Source: Gentiana macrophylla (taxonomy: Eukaryota; Streptophyta; Magnoliopsida; Gentianales; Gentianaceae). From it: a stretch of 64,000 bases of DNA. The DNA lies in contig CM047810.1 in assembly GCA_026214975.1 (NCBI GenBank), forward strand, positions 33,357,255-33,421,254, written 5' to 3'. Below the pieces are notes generated by a model. The model saw nothing but the letters and a program-made list of their open reading frames with translations, was not told the origin of the DNA and ran no database searches. A program made the position numbers and the translations under genes. This document shows positions 45,945-58,999 of this stretch, piece after piece. The stretch's first letter is position 1. Every line of letters begins with the position of its first letter.

Positions 45945-48780
45945 TTGGTTTGAGTTCATCTGCGAACTAACTTTGTCCCGCAAACTTAATGAGCCTGGCT
46001 TGCAAAGCTCTGAAATTTGGATCCGTCATGTGGATTATTGCTCGAGTCCGTCCTGCGGACTGGTTTTCTGACGAGTCCAACCTGCGGAGCTGAGCTAGAG
46101 AGCTCATACTTTTGTCCGTCCTGCTGACTGGGCGAGTTTGTCCTCCAAACTTGGTGAGTCTGATTGGCAGAGTTCAATTCGATGAGTTTGACCTGCAAAC
46201 TTTATTGAGTCCGACCTGCGGAGTTCTGAAAGTTGATGTCCATCCTGCAGACTTAAGCAAACTTTTCGGGTCCACCCTGTGGAGCTGAAGCTTTCGAGTC
46301 CGATCTGTGGAGCTCAAACTTTGGAGTCAGTCCTGTAGACTTTGGAGAAAAGCTTCCAATTTTTTCATGTACAATGTTTTAATATTTGCAAAATTTTCAA
46401 GTTTTAATATATGCAAATTTTTGCAAGTTCTCTTGCCTTAATTTTATTTTCAGCAGTTACCTGAAGTACTCTGATCCGCAGTGGGGTGTCTTGCCCTCCA
46501 GTATGCCATGCATTAACTTATAGTTTTAAATGGCATACTCAAGCTTTTGTTAAGTTGTTGTTTAGGTCTGTCATGCAGATGTGGTGAGTTTGGCTATTTC
46601 CATCTTGCTGTGTCTGATCTACGGAGATCAGTTCGGGACTGTCTTACAGACTTAACAAATGCGGCTAGGTCCGACCTGTAGACTCAGTTGTAAGTCTTGC
46701 TGACTTAGCGAGTTTTTCTGAGTTCGTTTTGTAAAGCTCAGTTCGTCTGTCCTGCAGACTTAATTTTTTATTTATTCAGGAATTGTAACATGTACAATGT
46801 TTTTGCAATATCTTATTAAGTTCTTGGTTGTTGCAAACTTGATGAGTCTGACTTACATGGCCCAGTTCAGTGTTTGTCCTGCAGACTTAATTAATTGGGT
46901 CTGACCTAGAGACTAAATTTTTTGTAGTCTGCTCAGACTTAATTTTGTGGAGTCTTACTCAGGCAGGCATAATTTTTGGAAGTCGGCTCGGGCAGACTTA
47001 ATTTTCTTGAGTCTGCTTAGGCAGACTTAATTTCTTGGAGTCTGCTCAGGCAGACTCAAATTGATTTTTTTTGAGTCTGACCTGCAGACTTAGTTTTTTT
47101 TTTTGAGTCTCAGGTAGACTTAATTTTTTGAGTCTGACTTGCAGACTTAAAATATTTGACCGAGTCCAATCTGTGGAGCTCAGTTGGTCTGTCCTGCAGA
47201 CCTAATAATTTTGACTGAGTCAGACCTGCAGATCTCAAGTTTCTGTCCGTCCTGCGAACTTAATGAGTTGGTCCTTTACCAACTTTTGAGTCCGACCTGC
47301 GGAACTCAGTTTGATGAGTCTGACCAGCAAACATTGTGGAGGCCGACCTGCGGACTTAATGGGTTGGTCCTTTACCAACTTTTGAGTCCGACCTGTGGAA
47401 CTCAGTTCGATGAGTCTGACCAGCAAACATTGTGGAGTCCAACCTACGGACTTAATGGGTTTGTCCTTTGCAAACTTACCGAGTCTGACTTGCGGAGTTC
47501 AATTTTTCAGCCCTGTTGACTTATATTTTTTTGTTTAGTCCAACCTGGGGAGCTCAGTTTGTCAGCCCTGTTGACTTATATTTTTTGCTGAGTCCGACCA
47601 GCGGAGCTCAGTTTGTTAGCCCTACTGACTTATATTTTTTGCCGAGTCCAACCTGCGGAGCTCAGTATGTCAGTCCTGCTGACTTATTTATTTTATTAAT
47701 ATATATCTTATATTTTTTTTGCTAAGTCCGACTTGCAGAGCTCACTTTGTCAGCCCTGTTGACTTATACTTTTTGCTGAGTCTGACCTGCGGATCTCAGT
47801 ATGTCAGTGTTGCTAACTTATATTTTTTGCTGAGTCCGACCTGCGGACCTCAGATTGTCAGCCATGCTGACTTATATTTTTGCTGAGTCTGTCCAACGGA
47901 GCTCAGTTTGTCAGCCCTGCTGACTTATATTTTATGCCAAGTCTATCCTGCGGAGCTCTGTATGTCATTCATGCTGACTTATATATTTGGTTGAGTCCGA
48001 CCTGCGGAGCTCACTTTGTCAGCCCTGCTGACTTATATTTTTTGCTGAGTCCGACTTGCGAAGCTCAGTTTGTCAGCCCTGCTGACTTATATTTTTTTTG
48101 CAGAGTCCGACCTGCGGAGCTCAGTTTGTCAGCCCTGCCGACTTAAATTTTTTGCTGAGTCCGACCTGCGGAGCTCAGTTTTTCAGTCCTGCTGACTTAT
48201 ATTTTTTGCTGAGTCCGACCATCGGAGCTCAGTTCCCTGCTGACTTATATTTTTTATTGAGTCCGACCAGCGGAGCTCAATTTATCAGCCCTGCTGACTT
48301 ATATTTTTTTTGGAATCTGCTCAGGCAGACTAAATTTCTTGGGGTATGCTCAGGCAGAATCAATATTTTGGAGTCTGTCCTGCAGACTTCATTGTTTGGA
48401 ATCCACTGAGGCATACTTTATTTTTTGAGTCTGTCATGCAGATTTCATTTTTTGAGTCTGGCCAGCAGACTTAATTTTTTGAGTCTGAGGGCGGACTTTA
48501 TTTTTTGAGTCTGGCCAGCAGACTTAATTTTGAGTTCATGGTGGGGGTATCTTGCCCCTCAGATGCTATGCAATAATTAACAGAATTTGGATGGCATATT
48601 TAGTTTTTTGTATGATTTTTTATTTGAGTCCAGCCTGTAAAGGTTAGATAGTGAGTCTGACCTGCAAACTTGTGAATTTTGTTAAGTCCGTCATGCGCAG
48701 CTCAGTTGTCTGTCGTGCAGACTTAATGAATCGACCGAGTCCGATCTGCGGGGCTCAGTTGTCTGTCATGCAGACTTAAA
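45945..48780. repeat. 54-bp tandem array of the Tat 3' region
   Basis: From about 47500 to 48300 the units are regular: GAGTCCGACCTGCGGAGCTC followed by AGTTTGTCAGCCCTGCTGAC and a T-rich tail. Further left they are degenerate and mixed with shorter GAGTCTGCTCAGGCAGACTT units (46900-47150, 48300-48530). Two longer segments (46475-46555 and 48533-48605, both with TATCTTGCCC/GTCTTGCCC and ATGGCATA) mark a higher-order repeat. 54 is a multiple of three, so frames stay open by chance. Confidence 0.92.
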
Positions 48781-48864
48781 ACTTTTATCTTAAGCCGTTA
48801 CGTATTATATACAATAAAAAAGAGAAATAGAGTATTGAAATAATACTGGTAAATTAAAATAATT

Positions 48865-48970
48865 TATTGAATTCTGGAATCTGTCCCGGATGTAAAGCTT
48901 GCAGGGATTGTTTGCATGCCAGCTTTGTGGAATGGTCCTGCCATTTGAATCTGCAGGTTGATATGCATCC
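48865..48970 (-). pseudogene. Second Tat pol C-terminal remnant
   Basis: The minus strand reads DSNGRTIPQSWHANN then LYIRDRFQ. This is the same end of integrase as at 59754-59830, but here the stop codon has changed (CGG for TAG). It separates the 72-bp array from the 54-bp array. Confidence 0.55.
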
Positions 48971-49033
48971 TTGCCTTGCATTTTTACCGTTTTATAGAGG
49001 TGGCGTGTGGACCTCGGGTTGTCTGGCATGTAG

Positions 49034-49593
49034 CTTAGTTCTGATCGTCTATCCTCCAAACTTAAGGAGTCTGTCATTTGCAAACTGCAGCTCAGTTCTG
49101 ATCGTCTGTCCCTCAGAGTTAAGGAGTTTGTCATTTGCAAACTTTCTGAGTCCGACCTACAACTCAGTTCTGATCTTCTTTCCTCCAAACTTAAGGAGTT
49201 TGTCATTTGCAAACTGTAGCTCGGTTCTGATCGTCTGTCCTGCAGACTCAAGGAGTTTGTCATTTGCAAACATTCTGAGACCGACCTCCAGCTCAGTTCT
49301 GATCGTCTCTACTGTAGACTTAAGGAGTTTGTCATTTTGCAAACTTTCTGAGTCTGATTTGCAGCTCAGTTCTGATCGTCTGTCCTGCAGACTTAATGAG
49401 TTTGTCATTTTGCAAACTTTCTGAGTCCGACCTGTAGCTCAGTTCTGATCGTCTGTCCTGCAGACTTAAGGAGTTTGTCATTTGCAAACTTTCTGAGTCC
49501 GACCTACAGCTAAGTTATGATCGTCTGTCCAGCAGACTTAGGAAGTGTGTCATTTGCCAACTTTCTGAGTCCGACCTGCGGCCCAGTTCAGAT
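49034..49593. repeat. 72-bp tandem array, copy 1
   Basis: About eight units of GAGTCCGACCTGCAGCTCAG TTCTGATCGTCTGTCCTGCA type, ending GAGTTTGTCATTTGCAAACT. Unit by unit it matches the array at 56494-57048, including the private variants of each unit. Confidence 0.93.
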
Positions 49594-49598
49594 CGTCT

Positions 49599-51368
49599 TG
49601 TTGAAATAGTGTCCTAAACCCAATCGGGTTGGACCAGATCCGACCGGGTCGGATCATTTCTACTATTTCTTTATGTTTATATATATATTAAATGGCTTTT
49701 CTGTTGTCATATATATGTTCTTTTAAAGAACCAATTATGAATTGTTAAATGATAACGTCCTTAGTATTAAACTGTGATAGAGAAACCAGGATAGGTGATC
49801 ATGGTTGATGAGATCTCTAATCACTTTAATAAGTTTGATACTTGAATGTCTCTAGGCTGATGTACTATTAAACAGGGCATTGATAGTATGAACAGACTAG
49901 CACGTATTAGATGTCTTCTGTCTTTAAGGGCAGGGATAGATCTCGTCTATCGAAGTGTAGAGACACTTGGACTGTACGTGGACGTGTATTAGAGAATGCG
50001 TACGCTAGACTGACCCACTTACATTAAGTGTCACACTATGTGGAGGTTGTGTAATTATCCTTTAGACCGGATTCTTCATGGCATCACGGTGTGGATTGTC
50101 ATGCTTTGACACTATTGAGGTTTCCCCTAGCCACGGGGCGATCATGCGGTAGTGATTGGGTGTGATACTGAAGCATGAGGAGTATACATGATTGGTCGTC
50201 CGGGAATCGCGTATCCTATGATTGGGATCGAATATCTGAAATGGCCTTCTTATAAGGAATGTCTAGTTCTCGTGAATCTTTGCAAAGTGGGAGTAAATGA
50301 GTTACTTCGAGAGAGCATGATATCCAGATTATAAGATATGATCGTTAATGTATCGACACTCGAGATACGATCGTATGGATATTATTACAGTTATAGGATT
50401 GTAAGTTACACTGTAACTGTTTCACATGAAAGGTAGTAGTCATTGCATTTGACTCTTCCGATTATTGGGGGTCACGGTGTGTTGCTAGATGTTATCCCGT
50501 GATCGTTAGGCATGAAGGGCATTTTCATAAATTGCACTTTGTGTCTACGGCTAACATATTCGAAAGCCTATTGGGTCACACACATATGAACATCTAGCCG
50601 GATTAAAATGTGGTTATAGATGATAACCAAATAAGGAAAGTTTATGTCGTACTATAAAGTTTATAGTGGTAAATTAATATGGTGGTATTTATTTGTTGTG
50701 AATAAATTAAATACAAGATATTAATAATATTATATTAATTAAAAAATATTCCGGATGCCAATTTATTGGCTAAGGTGGCGCAATTTGTGTGTGTATAAGA
50801 TACAATTGGATTATGCAATTTAATTAATGGTAATACCTATTATTAATATTAGATATTAATAAAATAAAATAATATTATGCATATATGCGTGTGTGTACAT
50901 TAAATGCAAATTGGTGATTTGCATGCATGCGCACCAAAGTGTGTATATATATGATATTAATAGATTTGCACACATGTGTAAATTGATTTATGGTAATAAG
51001 ATAAATATAGTCAATATAAGACATTGACAATATCTTGAAAATATTTAATATAAAATATTATATTAAATGAGATAAATCAATCAATTATATTTTCCTTATT
51101 TTATTGGGAAAATGTTTTCTTCTCCTCCACACCTAGTAGGGGCGCCACTTCTACTATAAATAATAGGTGGGTGTCAAACTCTTTTGTACAACATAATTCC
51201 AAGAGCTAATAGTTTTTGTGTAAAAATATAGAGCATCCTATAGAGAGTTGGAGAGAAGGAAAAATGCCGGTCTAGCAACCGGAGTTTTCCAATAACAATC
51301 CATGATGGGATTCCGGCGGGCTGTTCAATTTTTGAATTCCGCTGCGTTTCCGCGTAGATTTCCTAACA
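49599..51368 (+). repeat. Copia H 5' LTR
   Basis: TGTTGAAATAGTGTCC...GATTTCCTAACA, 1770 bp, with left flank CGTCT (49594-49598). Compared with the 1941-bp solo copy at 57054 it lacks about 167 bp near its 3' end (after GGCTGTTC at about 51327). The same LTR family as solo LTRs A and B. Confidence 0.92.
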
Positions 51369-51369
51369 G

Positions 51370-51381
51370 TGGTATCGGAGC
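51370..51381 (+). promoter_or_regulatory. Copia H primer-binding site
   Basis: TGGTATCGGAGC, one base after the LTR, matches the initiator tRNA-Met primer site TGGTATCAGAGC with one change. Confidence 0.85.
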
Positions 51382-53519
51382 GAGCTTCGAGCTTAAGCAA
51401 TAAGCATGTTAATTTGCGTAATTAATTTTATCGTTTAAATCACGTAATTAAAAGATGAAAGATTTTTATTCGCAAAAGTGATACATGAAAAGAAAAGAAA
51501 AAAAATTGAGATCGGGTGGTGCTCGGCCGACTGGCGGCACCACCACCACCACCGGCAGCGGCGGCAGCAGGGCAACCTGCTGCCGGCAGTCGGTTGACCG
51601 GTCAATGCTGGCGGATCTCTAAATTTTTGTTTTGTGTATTTTGTGATTCAATAAGGTTTATAGTTGTGATTGGTAATTCATCCTTTGTTTAGTTGTGTCA
51701 TGTGGCTAATCAATGGTTCAAATAGTTTGGGCCATTGGGATGCCACATTACATTAAAATAATAATGGCATTTCCAAACTTTGTTTGGAATAGGCTTAGGC
51801 CCTTTCCAAATATTTGATTTGGGAAAATGCCTAAGCCAAGGCCACTTCCAAAATTTTGATTTTGGAAAGTGGCCAGGCCTAAACCAAAATTATTTGTTAT
51901 TTCCAAATATTTGATTTGAAATACGCTGTAGGCCTTTTCAAATATTTGATTTGTAAAAGGCCTAGGCCTAGGCCACTTCCAAAATCTTGATTTTGGAAAG
52001 TGGCTAGGCCAAAACCAAATTTGGTTTAGGAAGATGCCTTTTGGTTTAGGAAATCAAAGGCATCCCTTTTGATTACGAATCAAAACTCAAAAGGAAAGAA
52101 ACAAAAGAGACATAATTTTAATTTTGATTTATTTTTGGAATAGTTCTAATTTATTAAAATTAAAATCGTTTAAAATTAATCGTTAATTTTATTTCGATTA
52201 AAATCATTTAATTAATTAAATGTTAATTAGTTAATTGATTGGATAAAATTAATTAAGAGATTAAATGTTAATTGATTAATTAAGACGTAAGTAGTTAAAT
52301 TTTAATTTTTTTATCTTTTCATAAGATGTTATTGTATGGATTAGATATAGTAGATATAATATGATTATATGGACCCCGATTGATCATGGACTCGACCGAT
52401 ATGATAGATGTGAATGATTTAATTTTTCTGTTGGTTTAAAATTGTCCTAGACCGTTATGAAGAACGTAACCTAGTTTATTTTCTGTATTTATCCCATTCC
52501 CGTTAGCTCCCCCCCGTGTGCGGCGGGTGTATTTATTTTATTAGATAGAATTAAATGTAACAAGAATGGAGCAGAAGATGAAGACCAAAGAAAGACGAAA
52601 ATAAAGTCCCCATTGGAGAATGGAGCATTAAAGATCTTATCGGCGGTTACAGCTACCTTTAGATTGCGACCCGCGGTTTCGTCAATTTGTATTCGAAACC
52701 GCACCTAGGAAAAGTCCATGATCATACCGGTTACTTAACGCATTTATTTATTTTGTGCTTGTATTTATTTTATATGATACGATAGATGCATGACTAGGCA
52801 CGATCTAGATAAATATGTAGGATGTGTGTCTATAGAGATAGATATATTTGATGAGACCGTAATTAAATTAATTAAGTGAATTAATTTACATAAATACTTC
52901 CACAACAAAAATCAAGTCGAAATATTGCCTCCCAATATTATAGAGACGGTGAAGAGCCTTTGTTCGGATCCAACTGATCGGCCCTCGTCGGGAGTTGACC
53001 TACCACGGGTATATCATCGTTATTGAGATATGATCGTATGAGATCTCATGAATATTGGGTTATGATCGACTTGACTAGAGTATTGCGGTGATTGGCCCTC
53101 GTCAGGACCGTCTTATTCTAGAGGCAAGGGGTTGACTACCACATAAAGATGTGCATTGTCAAAAAGTTGACTAGTCAACCACCAAGAGTCACATAGAGAT
53201 GTGATTGGTAAATGTTACATACCTTTCGAATTATTCCGGTTGATCGGCCCTCGTCGGGAATCGGAGTAACCAGATGGGATCTTGGCCACTAAAGAATTTT
53301 GAAAGATTCTTGAAAGTCAATTGGGAGTAGTTGACTAGTGGGAGCAAAATCATAAATCAATAGACCATTTTTGATTTTATGTGTATAAACAACAATACTC
53401 TTTTACCTTCATTTTTATGTTGTAGTTTTTTAGCAAACTTTTATATTTATGTTTTTCTCGATTAGTAAAACCAAATTATGACTGTTTGAGAAACGTTCTC
53501 AAGAATGGTTAAGTAAATT
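51382..53519 (+). other. Copia H leader with hairpins and repeated motifs
   Basis: Long non-coding leader. It holds a GC-rich hairpin (51562-51585, 10-bp stem CGGCAGCAGG / CCTGCTGCCG, loop GCAA) and two copies of an about 130-bp segment, each with a long inverted repeat (GGCCACTTCCAAAAT...ATTTTGGAAAGTGGC at 51840-51874 and 51971-52004). Three GATCGGCCCTCGTCGGGA-like motifs follow (about 52977, 53092, 53244). I see no gag. Confidence 0.6.
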
Positions 53520-56480
53520 TTAATCCTTTTAAAATAATCAATGACACGAGCAATCCCGTTATAGTAGTTAGAGACAAGGAGCCTACATAATTGATGCAGT
53601 GCTCCAAGACTTTAATTATTAATGAAAGCGGAAACTCATGATATGATTAAATCATTTGAATTAAGTTTCAACGAATTAGTCATATATTGGATACGATCCA
53701 AGATGATCATTCAGTCATACAATGACAATTAATTCAAACGTTGGATAAGAATGACTACATCTAATTTTGGAAAGGTTGTTTTCAAAATTATAAGATTTAG
53801 GTATCTACTTAATTCTATCATTGCTTAAAGGTTAATTAAATAATTAATGTTTTGAATACGATTCAAAAGGTTAAATAAACTATTTAATAAACTTTAGATT
53901 TTCTTTATGAAAAGAAATCAAAGACATATCTCTTGTGATTTTTCTTAAGTTTTATGAAGACTACACTAAGAAATATTTACAAGTGCTTGAAGGATTAAAA
54001 AGGAAAGTTAGGGCATGTGCTTAAATAGAGAACTTATTGAAGTTTCTATTTTAAGCAAGTGAGTTGAGATAAATCTATCTAAGTTCAAAGTCGACTCTTA
54101 GATATATGATATATTGCGAGTGTGATTAAATTAGAAAGATTAAATGCAGATATGGAAGGTGAAGCAAACGTTGTAACACTTACCATATTCTGGATCTAGT
54201 AAACTGATAAGGGAACTAAATAAATGGTATTATGTTCCGATAGAGTTGGAAGGTCACTGAATCTAACATACTAGATTGTTGTCACTATATAGTTGATATA
54301 TGTGATGAGATCTCAAATAAATATTTGTATGGCTGTTATCCTTAATATTTGTGGTTTTTCTAGACATAGTCTCTCTGGAAGGGAAGCGTGTAATTAAACG
54401 TCATTCTGATGATGTTGAACAATATGATTATGAATCATGTGGGTTATACGTATCTTATCCAAAGAGGACTAAAATACCATTTTAAGAAAAGGTTATAAAA
54501 TCTAGAAAGTTGTCTAAAGCCTAAACATATATATGTTTGTTGGCTTATGACAATTAATGCCATAAATAATTGTTTATCTCTCTCTTGGACTATTTTTAGA
54601 AATAGTCAAGTGTACTTAGTGAAGTGCATAATTCGTAAAGCCCGAAAAGTTCGAGCTAGTATGAATATGAGATTGATGAGCTACTTAGGAATTAATCTTC
54701 AATTGGATTGAAGTAATTAGTACCTGAAGGGTGTTTCAGAAGTCGTCTGAAAAGGAATAAGATTCTCCCTTGAAGGATACAATCTTTGGGATACGCAATT
54801 AGATTGGGTTCCCAAAATGGCAACAACACTTTATATAATAAATGTATGACGCAAGCCATGCGAAGTATCCCTTACCCATTTCGGGATAGTGCCCTTATAC
54901 TTAACCGAGTTCCAAAGATAAAGGTTGAATAAATTCCATATCATATATGGAAGAGGATAATGTCGAATCTATCTTAACCGATGATTTGAAGTTGTCATAG
55001 TTAGAGTCAGAAAGGCTTGGAGCCTAGTACGACATATGAAACTTTGTGGAATGTCTTAGCTAGTATGCTGGATATTATTTACTTGTCCACGGAGCAAAAT
55101 GTTTGTCTCCAAACATGTTGTCTTCTAAAGGAAGTGTTTCTTCCAAAAGAAACAGTGGGAGTGAATCAGATCTCAAAAGAGTTTGAGAACCACAAAGATA
55201 TATTCAACCAAAGGAACATGAGCAGACGCCGCATAGAGATGAGGTGTAGAACACTGCTTAGTGCACACAAAAGTTCTGTAAGTCTGTGGATAACCTCAAG
55301 CCTGAAAAGGCTACCGGTATGTTCATCTTGAAGAATGAATATCTCATGACTTATGAAGAAATGTTTGAAAGGAAAGATTGAGAGATATGGCCAGGAGCCA
55401 TAATATCTGAATTAGATTCCATCAGTGACAACCAGGTTATGAACCTAGTCTGTCTTACCTAGAGGGAATGTCCCTGTAAGTCTAAGCCCAGTTCTATTCA
55501 GACTATGCTTGTTATAACTTCGTATCATGGCTATATGATAGTGTTGAAGACGTTGGGTAGAAATCTCGATGTTCATAGACAATGACATGATATGTGAGCC
55601 CACGAGATCCATTTATGGACTCAAACAAGTTTCTCTAGACAATTTCTTTGTTTGATAATCAAAGGAGTTTTGATTTAGTCAAAAGAAGAATATGCCCAAT
55701 GTGCAAGATGGATAGTGGGAGTGCATTACTATTTTTGAGTAAGGTATTAGATATCTCTCTTGAGAGTCATCACCCCATGTCACAGTCATTTAATGTTTGG
55801 TAGTTCAAGATCCTTACGAAAGGATTTGGATTGGCAGTTCTTATTTTTGGAAATAAGAATCTATAGCGATAGATTTAACTGTTGTTAGATTATAGTTTAC
55901 CTATATAGATGTGATGCTAAAAGAGTTTAGCATAGATCGTGTAAGGAGATACTGCTAGCCGGTGTTCTCAAGATCTATCTATGTTAGGACGTTCGTCCTA
56001 AGGATAAGGTGAATGATAATGCTTATGGAAGGTTTCCTTCGCTACTGCGATAGGAACCATCATAAAGGTAATGCCGGATGTTCATAGTCCATGAGGAGTC
56101 ATGAGCAAGTATGAAAGTAAATCTGGTGAATGTCGAGAATATCCTTAAACAAGTTAAGGATGGCTTCCTAGTTTATCGAAACTTGGAATCAGATAAATAT
56201 AGTTATTCAGACGTATATCCTGAGTCTTATGAAGGCGAGTGGGAGCTACAGTCTGGGTTTGCAATCACCTTGATTAAGTGATACAGTGTGCTGGAAATGT
56301 TCTTAGCTGTGGGTCACTGTAAATTCTACAACCAGGCCAAAACACAGTAGTGCCTTAGAGGCGCAGTGGGAGCACATGAGTCTATGAGGTTCATTCCTGA
56401 ACCTTGTACGGTTCTTCCACCTTTTCTATATAGTTGATATAGTAAGTGGATTCATCGTATAAAGCAAGGACCAGGGTCTC
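53520..56480 (+). pseudogene. Copia H gag-pol remnant, heavily decayed
   Basis: A reading across frames picks up Copia words: SFELSFNELV (gag-like, about 53650), then from about 54840 pol fragments such as CLQTCCLLKEVFLPKE and VGVNQISKEF (region between integrase and RT), SISDNQVMNLVCLT (RT start), SIYGLKQVSL-like sequence, MDSGSALLFL, and NILKQVKDGFLVYRNLES (RNase H) near 56150. Stops and shifts are everywhere. The pol end, polypurine tract and adjoining 3' LTR are missing: at about 56485 the sequence switches to 72-bp repeats. Confidence 0.65.
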
Positions 56481-56493
56481 GTCAGAGATTCGT

Positions 56494-57048
56494 GTTCTGA
56501 TCGTCTATCTTCCAAACTTAAGGAGTCTGTCATTTGCAAACTGCAGCTCAGTTCTGATCGTCCGTCCTGCAGAGTTAAGGAGTTTGTCATGTGCAAACTT
56601 TCTGAGTCCGACCCACAACTCAGTTCTGATCTTCTGTCCTCCAAACTTAAGGAGTTTTTCATTTGCAAACTGCAGCTCAGTTCTGATCGTCTGTCCTGCA
56701 GACTCAAGAAGTTTGTCATTTGCAAACTTTCTGAGACCGACCTGCAGCTCAGTTTTGATCGTCTCTCCTGTAGACTTAAGGAGTTTGTTATTTGCAAACT
56801 TTCTGAGTCTGATCTGCAGCTCAGTTCTGATCGTCTGTCGTGCAGACTTAAGGAGTTTATCATTTTGCAAACTTTCTGAGTCCGACCTGTAGCTCATTTC
56901 TGATCGTCTGTCCTACAGACTTAAGGAGTTTGTCATTTGCAAAATTTCTGAGTCCGACCTGCATCTAAGTTCTGATCATCTGTCCTGCAGACTTAGGAAG
57001 TGTGTCATTTGCAAACTTTCTGAGTCCGACCTGTGGCTCAGTTCATAT
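56494..57048. repeat. 72-bp tandem array, copy 2
   Basis: Homologous unit for unit to 49034-49593 and ending at the same point before the same LTR, with the same CGTCT flank. It therefore looks like a duplicate of the left flank of Copia H. Confidence 0.93.
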
Positions 57049-57053
57049 CGTCT

Positions 57054-58994
57054 TGTTGAAATAGTGTCCTAAACCCAATCGGGTTGGACCGGATCCAACC
57101 GGGTCGGATCATTTCTACTATTTCTTTATGTTTATATATATATTAAATGGCTTTTCTGTTGTCATATATATGTTATTTTAAAGAACCAATTATGAATTGT
57201 TAAATGATAACGTCCTTAGTATTAAACTGTGATAGAGAAACCATGATAGGCGATCATGGTTGCTGAGATCTCTAATCACTTTAATAAGTTTGATACTTAA
57301 ATGTCTCTAGGCTGATGTACTATTAAACAGGGCATTGATAGTATGAACAAGCTAGCACGTATTAGATGTCTTCTGTCTTTAAGGGCAGGGATAAATCTCG
57401 TCTATCGAAGTGTAGAGACACTTGGACTGTATGTGGACGTGTATTAGAGAATGCGTACGTTAGACTGACCCATTTACATTAACTGTCACACTATGTGGTG
57501 GTTGTGTAATTATCCTTCAGACCGGAGTCTTCATGGCATCACGGTGTGGATTGTCATGCTTTGACACTATTGAGGTTTCCCCTAGCCATGGGGCGATCAT
57601 GCGGTAGTGATTGGGTGTGATACTGAAGCATGCGGAGTATACATGATTGGTCGTCTGGGAATCACGTATCTTATGATTGTGATCGAATATCCGAAATGGC
57701 TTTCTTATAAGGAATGTCTAGCTCTCGTGAATCTTTGCAAAGTGGAAGTAAATGAGTTACTTCGAGAGAGCATGATATCCAGATTATAAGATATGATCGT
57801 TAATGTATCGACACTCGAGATACGATCGTATGGATATTATTACAGCGATAGGATTGTAAGTTACACGGTAATTGTTTCACATGAAAGGTAGTAGTCATTG
57901 CATTTGACTATTCCGATGATTGGGGGTCACGGTGTGTTGCTAGACGCTATCCCGTGATCGTTAGGCATGAAGGGCATTTTCATAAATTGCACTTTGTGTC
58001 TACGGCCAACATATTCGGTAGCCTATCGGGTCACACACATATTAACATCTAGCCGGATTAAAATATGGTTATAGATGATAACCAAATAAGAAAAGTTTAT
58101 CTCGTACTATAAAGGTTATAGTGGTAAATTAATATGGTGGTATTTATTTATTGTGAATAAATTAAATACAAGATATTAATAATATTATATTAATTAAAGA
58201 ATATTCCGGATGCCAATTTATTGGCTAAGGTGGCGCAATTTGTGTATGTATAAGATACACTTGGATTGTGCAATTTAATTAATGGTATTACCTATTATTA
58301 ATATTAGATATTAATAAAATAAAATAATATAGATATATTATGCATATATGCATGTGTGTATATTAAATGCAAATTGGTGATTTGCATGCATGCGCACCAA
58401 AGTGTGTATATATATGATATTAATATATTTGCACACATATGTAAATTGATTTATGGTAATAAGATAAATAGAGTCAATATAAGACATTGACAATATCTTG
58501 GAAATATTTAATATAAGATATTATATTAAATGAGATAAATCAATCAATTATATTTTCCTTATTTTATTGGAAAAATGTTTTCTTCTCCTCCACACCTAGT
58601 AGGGGCGCCACTTCTACTATAAATAAGAGGTGGGTGTCAAGCTCTTTTGTATAACATAATTCCAAGAGCTAATAGTTCTTGTTTAAAAATAGAGAGCATC
58701 TTATAGAGAGTTGGAGAGAGGGAAAAATGCCGGTCTTGCAACCGGAGTTTTCCAATAACAATCCATGATGGGATTCCGGCGGGCTGTTCGTGTAGACTAG
58801 CGGTAGAGGCCGAACACTTAGGCGGCTTTATGCAGAACTACTCTTCTTAGACGGTCAAAGCGTCGATCTTTTAGATCAACCAAGGTAACCACCGTCTACT
58901 AGCTTATTTGTTTATTGCTTAAACGAAGTCGATCTTGGGTTGATAGGAAATAAATTTTTGAATTCCGTTGCGTTCCCGCGTAGATTTCCTAACA
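57054..58994 (+). mobile_element. Solo Copia LTR C
   Basis: 1941 bp, TGTTGAAATAG...TTTCCTAACA, with the perfect 5-bp duplication CGTCT (57049-57053 and 58995-58999). Both flanks are the 72-bp array. It shares its left insertion site with the Copia H LTR at 49599. Contains CTACTATAAATAAGAGG (TATA-like) at about 58613. Confidence 0.95.
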
Positions 58995-58999
58995 CGTCT

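Noticed and set aside
45986..48409. Open frames repeating LSPTCGAQFVSPADLYFL-like 18-residue units
   Set aside because: They follow directly from the 54-bp period (a multiple of three), occur on both strands, and have no start context or domain.
48805..49424. Open frames with 24-residue SESLQMTNSLSLQDRRSELS-type repeats
   Set aside because: Products of the 72-bp array. The same kind appears at 56426-56897 and 58919-59717 in several frames at once.
52489..52704. 71-codon minus-strand frame in the Copia H leader
   Set aside because: No domain, and antisense to the element. Probably chance.
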